Shown here one piece after another: positions 23,667-34,659 of a stretch of DNA of 64,000 nucleotides; positions within the stretch are counted from its first letter, which is position 1, and every line of letters starts with the position of its first letter. The stretch comes from Edaphochlamys debaryana. Taxonomy: Eukaryota; Chlorophyta; Chlorophyceae; Chlamydomonadales. Below the pieces are notes generated by a model. The model was not told the origin of the DNA. It did not search any database and saw nothing but the letters and a program-made list of their open reading frames with translations. A program made the position numbers and the translations under genes. Where the stretch lies: the NCBI GenBank assembly GCA_016858145.1, contig JAEHOE010000004.1, positions 1,736,001 to 1,800,000 of the forward strand, read 5' to 3'.

Positions 23667-24587
23667 GTAGGTGCAGGGCAGGGTAAAGAGCAGGGAGTGC
23701 AAGGCATGCGAGTGCGCGAGGGCACGGCCTGGGAACAATCCAAGGGCAGGGCAGGGTATGGGCATGCTCACATCTCATGCATAGGGGCAAGCGCAGGAAT
23801 GTGGCCGCTAAGACAGGGTTGACTTCGCGTAAGCACAGAGGCGTTTGGCCGCGCGGGCTCGGTGTATGGCAGGGTGATGCGGGCCATGCGGGCGCCGCCT
23901 TAGTTATGCGGGCGCCGCCTTGACAAGCAATGGACGGGGAGGGGCATGAGGCACGTGGGAGAGGTTTTGATTGCGGGGGTGTGTTGGCCGGTGCGTGAGG
24001 CGTGAGTGGCGTCATGTCTCGTGTGTGGGGCTGGGGCATGGCAGGCCGCGGCCGGGGGCCTTGTGCGAGGATATGACTGCGGTCTGCGATGGCCAAAGCC
24101 TGGGATGCAAGTGTTGTATGAGGTCCGGGCAGGACTAGGCGTGTGCCTCAACCTGTGCGGCGGCCGGTGGACCTTAAGGGCATGATCATTGAGTGAGTGA
24201 GTGACAGATTGCGCAGGGATCTTGATGGCTGAGTCATGCGCAGAAGACAAAGGGAGGCAAGGGGTATGGGCATAACGAGCTTACAAGCGTGCCACTTGCA
24301 ACGCAATATGCGCCAACCGACGCTGGTGCCTGAAGCCCCGACTAAGCAACTGCCTCCACACGGCAACGTGCCAGCCTCGCCCAACAACATCTCTTCTTTG
24401 CTCAAGAGTCAGCCTCGATTAGGACCAAGCCAATACAGCTAGCCCCGCACATCTCAGCTTCCCTGTGCCCTGCCTTACTTCTTGCAGCCCCCAACAGCGT
24501 CTCAAGAGGGGCTGCCTCAAGCTGAATACGCGTAGGGAACGGCCTCTGTACCCCAGCAGCGAAGCACCAGCCTACTAGCTAGCCGCC
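23667..24587. other. Intergenic region between convergent BTB C and THI4
   Basis: Contains both 3' flanks. A short direct repeat (TGCGGGCGCCGCCTT twice) occurs at about 23888-23922. No gene is supported. Confidence 0.5.
24281..24285 (-). terminator. TGTAA poly(A) signal for THI4
   Basis: TTACA on this strand reads TGTAA on the THI4 strand, about 300 bases after the stop. TGTAA is the usual volvocine algal polyadenylation signal. Confidence 0.55.
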
Positions 24588-26404
<1,817 letters not shown>

Positions 26405-26447
26405 CTTGGTCTTGGGGGGGTGACGGTAACAGGACCTGGGTGGGGAG

Positions 26448-26661
26448 CTGCAAGGAAGCGGAGGGGAGGCGACGGGGCGAGGGGCAAAGGGGGGCGGCAG
26501 GGGGACAAGGGCGGGGCGGCAGAGCCGCGGGGGGGTGCGGCCGGCACAGGACCGTTAGGGTCGGAAGGGGGATACAGAGGCCTCACGCATGCTATGCTGC
26601 AAACAATTGACAACCCATAATAATGCTCCTTTAGGACAGCCGATAGAGGTGGGACACTTAC
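26448..26661 (-). other. 5' UTR intron of THI4
   Basis: On the THI4 strand GTAAGT begins at 26661 and TTGCAG ends at 26448, 44 bases before the start codon. It separates the riboswitch-bearing leader from the coding exon and is a likely target of riboswitch-controlled splicing. Confidence 0.6.
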
Positions 26662-26764
26662 CGCACGGGCGGGGCGAAGGAGGCGACGCCCGGCGGTGTG
26701 CAGAGGCGGCGTAGGGCGGGGGGCGGTGGGAGAGGGAGGGAGGGGCACCCAGGCCCAAACGGAA

Positions 26765-26912
26765 CACGCTCTCGACGCGGGCACTACCCCGATCCGATAG
26801 TGAGGGTATTTCTCAGCCACACCATACACCACAGCGCAAGCAGCACGAGCGCGCGGTGCAAGCAGCCACACGCGCGCGAACCGCCGGAGCGTCAGCCGCC
26901 GGCACCCACACA
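26765..26912 (-). promoter_or_regulatory. TPP riboswitch upstream of THI4
   Basis: On the minus strand the core reads GGCTGAGAAATACCC (26818-26804), a textbook TPP pyrimidine-sensor junction. It is followed at 26798-26777 by CGGATC, GGGGTAGTGCCC and GCGT, matching the conserved P4/P5 pyrophosphate-binding arm (consensus CTGATC, GGRTAATGCC, GCGTAGGGA). The P2 partner GGGTGCC lies upstream at about 26909-26898, so the P3 region is long (about 80 bases), as in eukaryotic TPP riboswitches. Deviations are TAGTG for TAATG and GCGTCGAGA for GCGTAGGGA. Algal THI4 is a known TPP riboswitch target acting by alternative splicing. The P1 stem was not resolved. Confidence 0.85.
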
Positions 26913-28953
26913 CGGTGGGGCGGCGGCGAGCTCACAGCGGCCGCGCGACGCGAGCTCGACCGGCGTCGGCATGACTTGGCGGGACATTATGGGGGCACCC
27001 CTGGTGTTCCGATTGGCCGGTCTTGTTAGAACGGAAGATCTTGAAGCCATGGCGACGTGCACGGCGGCGAGGTGAAGGCAGGGTGCTCCGACAGCGAGCT
27101 CAATGGGAAGGCATGGGCCCCGAGCACAAATGGCTTGCGGAGCAAGCGTGCATGGTCACTAGGGCTGCCAGCAAGGCCCAGCAACGTCCGAGGCTGTGCA
27201 AGCGTTATGTCGGAACCGGCCCACTGCAGACAACTGAGCCCCCCAAACACGCCGAATGGCACTGTGGGTCACGCACGATCCCAGAGCAGCCCGGCCGAGG
27301 CTTCTAGCTCGCCCAGGGCCCAGCCGACAAGAATCGCATCGACTCTAGCGGCACGCGCCCCCACGAGCCCAGCCTCGATCACTGCTGGCCGCCGCCCAAT
27401 TCGACCTCGAGTGCTGACCACACCGGCAGAAACCGCACGCAATTAGGGCCACGAGCCCTCCTCACCGAAATCGACGCTTGACCTTGAGGTACTTGAGGGC
27501 TCCGGGACGGGAGAAGTTGCACAAGTGAGAGCACTGAGGAGACGAGCGACAACAGCCGGCAAGTCTGGGGAAAGACGGCGCAGCGAGGGCTTAAATTCCC
27601 TCGCCGAATGGACGAGTCGGGCATGCGGGCCTTACGTCCCTCGTACACCTCGCGCGTTTGAGGCTGGGGATTACGGTCAGGACGTCTTGAACCGCAATGC
27701 ATGCCCCCGACGCAGGCCAAGAAGTCAGACGTTCTGGGTCGGCGGCTCGTCGAGTGATCTCTGCGAGCGTCGAAGATGGCTTGCACGCCTCGCCGACCTG
27801 GCTCCTCAGCTTTGCACACAGCAGGGACGCAGTCGCTAGTCATAAGGGAGCCTCGCGCGGGCTCGGGACTACTCGCCAGCTGTCGGAGGGGCGCTGACGT
27901 GGCGGCACGTGCCCGGCCTGGCGGCCACGGGCTGACGCATGTGATGCCCCCTTCGTGCTTGTGGCCCAATTGGGCACGCGCGTGGGCTTGGGGGCTTGGG
28001 GAGGGAAAGGGGTGCGAGGCGGGGCTTGCGGGGGGAGCAGGGCGTCAGTGAGGGAAGTGTGCGGGGCGGGGCGGGGCGTGCGGCGGTGGTCCCCACGGGC
28101 GGGGGGAGGGAAAGGGGTGCGAGGCGGGGCTTGTGGGGGGAGCAGGGAAGTCGGGGCCTAACACTGCGTAACGCTCCGGGTTGGCATCCTCGCAACAGCC
28201 CTGAGCGCGCCCCAAGGCGCCATCCCTGACCCCATGCCAGACGGACGCGGACGCTCCTGCCTGGGGGCCCACTTCTGCCTCCTGCGGCCTCGGCCCTCAG
28301 CGCCGCCAACCTGCCCAAGCGTGGGCTCCCTTCCACTGCCCGTGACCAGTGGTCTTACATCCCACAAATGCACCGCGCACGATATACTGGCATTAGACAC
28401 CGGCCAGGCCCTAGCCACATGAAAAGCCCTTGCACCTTTCTAAGTTCTGCAAGGCTGGTACCGTACAGTGCCCCTCCCCGCACCGTCCTGCTCTTTGGTT
28501 TGCAGCATGCCTATCCTTATGTACGCCTTGCATGTGTGCCTAGACATCCTGCGCTTTGCGCCATACATCGGCCACCTGCTGAGCCAACGCCTGCATGCCT
28601 TGATCACTATGCGCCCACAAGTAAAGCAGTTGATGCACATGTCTCATGCTACAATTGATGCAGCATATATGATCATCATGACATCATGATCATCATGCCA
28701 TACCATGGCACACGCGGGCTTCCTACCTAGGGCTTGCACCATGCCCGTTCAACTGCCACGAACACAGCACCCGAGCGCTCCCCAGCTCCAGCAGGGCACC
28801 CCGTTCTCCCGTCAAGCGAGCCACATGGCTGTGCGGCCCTTGGCACATCATCATTCCATGTCCTTCCGCTACGTTTTAGCCGCCCCGCTGCAGCCCTGAC
28901 GAGCCCCTGGGGCCACACGTTCCACCAGGCCCCAACGATACGCCGCCGCATCC
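26913..28953. other. Intergenic region between THI4 leader and BTB D
   Basis: No gene is supported in 2 kb. It includes the presumed THI4 promoter at its left end. A TTACA at 28355-28359 (TGTAA on the minus strand) could be the poly(A) signal of BTB D. An AT-richer patch with ATGATCATCATG direct repeats lies at 28666-28696. Confidence 0.45.
27998..28147. repeat. Pair of 45-bp direct repeats
   Basis: Copies at 27998-28042 and 28103-28147 differ at about one base (GAGGGAAAGGGGTGCGAGGC core, then GGGGCTTG, then GGGGGGAGCAGGG) and are offset by 105 bp. Purpose unknown. Confidence 0.8.
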
Positions 28954-31144
28954 CTAGGCCTTGCGCTGCGACCCGTCCCGGCCGAGGGCCCTGCGCGACA
29001 GGCGTCGGACCAGCTCCACGGCCAGAGCGGGGCTCTCGCTCAGCCTCGCCAGCGAATCCTCGGCAGCTTCCGCCACCTGCTCGTGGTGATCCACGTACCA
29101 GGATTTGAGATCCGGGAGCAGGCCCTTGAAGGCGGGCCCGCGGCGCTCCGCCCAGAGCATCAGATCCACGACGGAATCCGCCGACACGCCCGACAGCACC
29201 GCCGCCTGAGCGTCCAAGCACAGCTCCGGAAGCAGAAGGCGGTCCGCCAGCTCGGCCACGGCTGGGGCCAGGGCGGGCGGGATCGGCGCAGAGCCGGTGT
29301 AGATGAAGCGCAGGAGCAGCTCGAAGGCGGCCGGGTCTGCGTCCGGCAGGCTCAGCTCCGCTGCGGCCCCGTCAGCGAAGCCGCCCTCCAGCCGCTGCCG
29401 GAAGTAGTCGCAGCGGGCGATCAGGATGGCCCGGTGCACCGCAAAGCGGCGGCCACCCACCACGAGGGTGAGGTCCGCGGTGCCGTCCGGCTGGGCGTCA
29501 AGCAGCGCGCCCATGTCGGCGTGCAGCGTGCGGCGGGGCGGGCCAGCCGGGACCGGCGCGGCGGGCGGGAGCAGCGGCGTCGGCTTGAGGCCCAGGTCCA
29601 GCACCAGCATCACTGGCTCCAGCAGCCCACACAGAGCCAGGTAGCCGTTGCTTAGAATCACCGGCCTCGCAAAGCCCCCCTCCATGCCTTCCGCAACCGT
29701 CGTCACGGCTCCGTCCGTCCTCACTCGGCGCACGGCGCTGGTCGGGCCCCACCAGTCCGCCGCGTACAGCGCGCCCGCCTCATCCACCGCTAGGCCGCAC
29801 AGCTGCGTGAACCGCGCCTCGCCGCCCTGTCCGTCCACCCTGCCCCGCGCGCCCTCCTGCCCCGCCAGCAGCTGGGCCCCGGCGGCCGCGGACCCCGTGG
29901 GGTGCAGCGGGAGGCGGTACAGGGCGGTGCCGGTGGCGACGATGAGAGCGTCACCGCCGTCGGGGCCGGTGGGTGGCGCCAGGGCCATGCCCCAGATCTC
30001 GCTCGGTGCGTGGAAGCGGAGCGTCGTCACACGGACCCGGTCCGTGGGAACCCCCGCATGGGCTTGGGCTGCGGCGGCGGCCGCAGCTGCGCACGGGGGT
30101 GCGGCTGAGGCTGAGGCTGCAGCTGGGGAGGAGGCTGCGGGCACGGGTCTGGATGCAGCGGAGGAGGGATCAGGCGTGGGGGGCTCCGTGGGGGCGCAGG
30201 AGCGCCAGGATGCGGGCAGCTGCAGGCGAGCCACGCAGCGGCCGCCCTCGCCCGTACGGCAGTACAGGGAGCCTGCGGGGGTTGAAACGCGGGATGCAGC
30301 GTCGAGACGTTGGAGTGCTGGGCTAGTGTGTGGTAACGAGGGCGGAGGGCCCCATTGCGGACGCTAGAACAGGCTCCCATGGAACAGGATGCAACGTGGC
30401 ACTGGGCACGGCGAGGGCTGGAGTCAACGAGTCGACACGGAGCCGCGCCATGGGGCTGAACACGACGAAGGCTGTGATTCCAACCCACTCGCCTTTGCCG
30501 TCGGAGCAGAGGAAGCAGGGGTTGATGAGACGCGCCTCCGTGCCCAGGCCATCGCCCACCCCCTGCTCGTCCGGGTCTCCGACGACCTGCGCAGGGGCCC
30601 GCAGGGCCAGGCCCAACAAGGAAGACGTCAGACACGCTAAACGTGCGGGTCCTGGTCGCCGTTCGCACAATTGACTGAAGGGCCTCGCAGATTATGGGGT
30701 CTGGTCGTGCGGGGTGTCGACCAGGGGGTGACCGCCCCCTCGCTAAGGCCTTGGTAAGGCCAGCCCCCCAGGCCTGCTCACCGTCTCGAGCGTGTCGCCG
30801 TGTTCGCCAGTCAAGCGAGCAACTGAGTGGCCCACGCAAGCCCAGGCAGAAGCCGTGAAGGAGTCGAACGTTGGGAAGCGGACATCCCTGTCGTCCAGGG
30901 GGCGGGCATCTGTGGCGTCCCGACCGGGTGCCTGCACCACCTCGTGGAGCGATAGCGGTGGGCCCAGGGAAAGACCGCTGTGACCATCCACGCCAATTAC
31001 GGGGAACCAGCCGGCTGAGAACGTGCAAGCCAGGGTCTCCGCTTCGGGCTCATCGCCATCGGCCAACGAAACATCGGGCCGGAGCCGCGTTAGCACGCCA
31101 GCGATCTGTCCAGCCAAGCTGTATCTGCAGCTGAGAACTTGCAT
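28954..31144 (-). CDS. BTB/POZ-domain protein D (intact, 591 aa)
   Basis: Three exons on the minus strand, 31144-30782, 30586-30493 and 30272-28954, total 1,776 bases. The second exon ends in a GC donor (AAAG|GCGAGT). The N-terminal region is divergent from A and C (start MQVLSCRYSLAG). The propeller-like part includes IWGMALAPPTGPDGG, TALYRLPLHP and ARPVILSNGYLALC. The BTB domain (DLTLVVGGRRFAVHRAIL, FELLLRFIYTGSAPIP) is followed by the helical tail (SWYVDHHEQV) and a C-terminus lacking the SAKRQR-like end of other members. An Ala-rich linker of about 30 residues is present. It lies head-to-tail downstream of TrmB. The ubiquitin-adaptor role is inferred from domain order. Confidence 0.82.
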
Positions 31145-31287
31145 CTGTCAGGCGCGAGGCTGGGTTGGGGGACTCCCGCCATTCAGCTGTTACACCGCCA
31201 TACACCGCCTTGCGCAAGGCAGCTCGGCAGTAGATACAGGCGTCGTTATTCGTGTTTGGATGGCCAGTTACATGTACCAAAATCCGT

Positions 31288-31292
31288 TTACA
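31288..31292 (-). terminator. TGTAA poly(A) signal for TrmB
   Basis: TTACA on the plus strand, 94 bases after the TrmB stop and before the BTB D start. A second copy lies at 31268-31272. Confidence 0.5.
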
Positions 31293-31385
31293 GGACCAGG
31301 AGTCACACATCATGCCGCTCGCCACGCGGCCCCGCTTTCCCCCGGCTTCCTCCTCCCAGAACCCCCGCCCGTCCCCTTCCCCCGC

Positions 31386-34322
31386 TCACGCCTTCCGCAC
31401 CAGCATCACCCGGTACACCGGCAGCCCCTGCTGCTGCACGTAGTGCTCCCGCTCCGTGGGCGTGCCCACCGGGTTGGTCACCAGCCAGCCGCTGCGCGCC
31501 CACACCGAATCCATCGTCGCAATGTCGTCATCCTCGTCCCGCCCGGACGCGCTTCCGCCCTCCTCGTCCGACATACCGCCCCCAGCGCCCATCTCCTCCT
31601 CGTCCTCCTCACGGGTGCTCTGTACGTCCTGTTCCGAGTCCGTACCGCTGGCGGATACGGACGCCTCCGCCTCGGCCTGCCGTACCGCCGCCTGCGCGGC
31701 CGCCGCCGCCGCCACGGCGTGCCGCGCCGCGCCCGCCGCCGCCGCCTTGTAGTCAATGGCCCCGCCGCCGTGCCCCGCCGCCGCCGGTCCCGAGCCGGAG
31801 CCCGCATGCGAATCCCGCAACCCCTCCGCCGCCTCCGCCCCTGACGGCGCGTGCTGTGCCTCGGCGGCAGCGCTGGGGGATGAGGCGGCCGGGGGGGTGC
31901 TGAAGAAGACGGCGCCGGGGGTGGAAGGGTCGTGCTGCGGCGCGAGCTCGAAGGCGTCGAACGCGTGCTTCTCAAACATGTTGCGCATGTGTACGGCAAC
32001 CTCCTCCACGTCGGACTGCAGCAGCACGCGGCCTGGGGGGATGGGGGGGTGCAAGGAGGGATGCGGGCGTGGGCCGGGTTCAGGGGAGGGGTGCAGGCGG
32101 CCGAAGGGGGGCTGGGAGGGGGCTGGAGGGGAGATGCAGGCTCGGGTCGCGTCGGAGAGGCGGGGCGACAGGCGTGGGGGCGGAGACAGACGCTTAAGTC
32201 AGAGGCGTTCAATGCAAGTGCAGCACCCGGACCGTAACCTCTAGAGCCCCGCCGCATGCACGCAGCAGCTTGTCTCACCCCGAAGGCCCCTCCCCCTGAT
32301 ACCCCCCCACTCGCCTCCCGGCTGCAGCACGTCCCGCACCGCCGCCACCAGCTGCGGCTGAACTACCCGCCGCTTGTGGTGCCGCCTCTTGAAGTGCCTG
32401 GGGGGTGGGCAGGTGGGTGGGGGTCAGCGGCTTATCGAGGCGGCAGCGTAAGGGCGCAGTGGGACGGCCGCGTGCCTGTGCCCCCTGCCGCCCGTCACCC
32501 GCTGCCGGTGCCCTGGCCTGCCCTGCCCATGCCGAGCATTCACCAACTCCAACGCCAGTGCAAACGATGTGGCAAGACCCAAATCCCCCCGCCCGCGCAC
32601 GCCCTCTACACATCCCTCCGCCCCGCTTCCTCGCCCCCAGCTCACGGGTCGGGGAGCTGGACGACGAGCCGCCACCAACCCAGCTTCTGACAGCAGTTAC
32701 CAGCACGACAGCCCGTTTTCTAACCTCCCCACCCGGCACCCCATGGCTCACGGGTCGGGGAATTGGATGAACACGTCCGTCACGGGCCCCGGGTAGGCCT
32801 CCAGCAGCGCCCGCAGCCCCACGGTGGCGTTCCCGAACTCGTACCGCACCGTGCCGCCCACACCCAGGCGGGAGGACCAGGCGTTGGAGCGGTCCACCAG
32901 CTGAGGGTTGTGTGAAGAGGGGGTGGAGGAAGGGGTGGAGAGGGAGGGGTGGAGAGGGAGGGGTGTGGAGGAAGAAAGTCGGGGGCCCGGGCAGGCAGAG
33001 AACTTTGAGGGACGATGCATCGTCGCCGCTTCTTCAGCCGCACCCCCGCTGCACTCCGCCTCTTGCAGCAGTCCCGGCCCACGCTCCATCGCCGCCTGCA
33101 CACTACGCACGCACCGCCCTGCGGATCTCAATGCCCAGGTAGTTTGACCGTCGCTCGGGGTTGTTGCGCTGCAGCAGCAGCAGGAAGCGGCCGTAGCCGC
33201 TGCCCACGTCCACGGCCAGGGGCAGGCTGTGGGTGCATGGGGCAGGGAGGAAGGCAGGAGGGTGTTGGGAGGGAAGGTTGGGGGGTTCGGGTCGGGCGTC
33301 GGGGTCAGCCCCCGGAAGCAGCCAGCTGGGACGCTGTTGCACGCGGTTCCAGCGCTCAATTCGGTTTGGGTCGACCTCCAAGGCACAGGCCGCCTGGCCC
33401 GTGTGCCTGCGCTGCGATCGAGGCGGCGTAACCTGTTGTCCGACTTGTCCATGCGCCGGCCCAAAGCGGCTTCCCTTCTTGTCCCTGTGCCCCCCGGCGG
33501 CCCTCCAGCCCCGCGGCCGCCCACCAGCCTCCCTTCCTCTGCACCTATGCCAGCCCCTTCCCCTTCGCCTGTGCCTGCCCCACCTGCCGTCGTGTTAGGC
33601 CTGCCCACCAGCCCCCCGGCTGCCCACCTGGTGTCCTCAAACACGGTCGACCAGTCGGGCGCTGGGGGCGCCTGCTGGTACTCGATGCGGAAGGGGTTCA
33701 CGTGCTGCCGTACGCGCGTCTTGCCAACCTGGGAGCGGGAGCCCGGGCAGGCGCCTGCTCGGTGGCTCGGCTCTTAAGCTGCCAGACACCCGCCCTGACC
33801 GGACCGGACCCAGCCCGAGGAGTCGAGCACAGCGCGCCCTTGGTGCCCTGCCTTGCCGCTTCATGGGGGACTGAGCCCTCCTTTTCGCCATGCATATGGA
33901 GCTAGCCCATCATTAGCTGCTTCATCGTCATGGGGCGCTCGCGGCTCACCCCCTCCCAGAGCTCTTGCAGCTCCAGTTGGGCGAACGGGGACGCCTCATG
34001 GTCAGCCGGGTATCTGGCCACTGACCAGGCGGGGGGCGGCGGGGCGCCCGCGGACTTGCGCCCGCTGCTGCAGGCCCGCACCTGCAGCCCAGGGAGCCGC
34101 CGGGTTGTGGTGTGAGGGCGGGTGAGGGAGGGGCCAGCGGGGAGGGCACGGTGCGGGCCGCACCTCACGCGGGCCACATGCGCCAGCGGTCGGAACGGCG
34201 GTCGCGAGTCGGGGCCTGGCGTGCAATTGAAGCTGTCCTAAGGGTCCTGGTGCTTTTGATGTGGCGGCCCGCGGCTCGTGGCCAGCAGTCGAGGCGTGGA
34301 GCGAGAATTGCGGGCGCAGCAT
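31386..34322 (-). CDS. tRNA (guanine-N7-)-methyltransferase, organellar type (about 460 aa)
   Basis: TrmB family: methylates G46 of tRNA with S-adenosylmethionine. Seven exons, 34322-34164, 34081-33950, 33728-33628, 33226-33115, 32900-32752, 32397-32315 (GC donor, GGAG|GCGAGT) and 32032-31386, total 1,383 bases. The first two are inferred: exon 1 gives a plausible plastid transit peptide (MLRPQFSLHASTAG) and all phases agree. Family landmarks: TRVRQHVNPF (bacterial/plastid form), the SAM motif AVDVGSGYGRFLLLL, DVFIQFPDP-HFKRRHHKRRV, and the C-terminal TEREHYVQQQGLPVYRV. About 130 residues of Ala/Ser/Glu-rich sequence interrupt the C-terminal half between FELAP and WLVTNP. It is divergent from VPS2 across 337 bp. 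The gene is often called trmB/TRM8; I give no local symbol. Confidence 0.88.
32639..32662 (-). repeat. Echo of a TrmB exon end and donor in its own intron
   Basis: CTCACGGGTCGGGGAGCTGG at 32641-32660 copies CTCACGGGTCGGGGAATTGG at 32748-32767, which is the real exon-5 end plus GTGAGC donor on the minus strand. It lies about 107 bp into the following intron and keeps a usable-looking GTGAGC. Confidence 0.7.
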
Positions 34323-34659
34323 CCCTTGAGCCCAGGGCTGAAGCCCCGCGTTATGGCAGCGAATACTGTTATACGAACTGTCTGGATAAGGCGTCTCTAT
34401 TCGTCTGAGGACCTTCCCCTCGTCGACCCGCATGCCGACCCGACCCCCTTGAAACCCCCATCGCGCGAGTGATGGGGTTTGGGCCCCCGCGAGTTCCCCC
34501 TCGCCCAGCAGTTGCCATCCCCGTTCAACCCACTTGCTACCCTCATTCGTCAGTATTTGCCTGTCCTCCACAGCTATTTTTTGGAGCTCCAAGCCCTCGT
34601 TGGCTCCAGCGTGCCAAACAACCTTTCACATCCCGCATATTGATCACAAGCACTGAAGA
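34323..34659. promoter_or_regulatory. Divergent promoter region, TrmB/VPS2
   Basis: 337 bp between two start codons facing apart. It must carry both promoters if the TrmB first exon is right. No specific element was recognised. Confidence 0.45.

Noticed and set aside
24527..24540. GCGTAGGGA string on the plus strand resembling a TPP riboswitch end
   Set aside because: No CTGAGA junction or P5 hairpin precedes it, and it lies downstream of THI4 on the wrong strand.
28660..28700. ATGATCATCATG repeats resembling an origin or palindrome
   Set aside because: They are direct repeats in a small AT-richer patch, not a true palindrome, with no other origin features.
33902..34177. Separate small gene ending in MTMKQLMMG
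   Set aside because: A GTGAGC donor before this tail and matching phases make 34081-33950 better explained as a TrmB exon. The tail is intron read-through.
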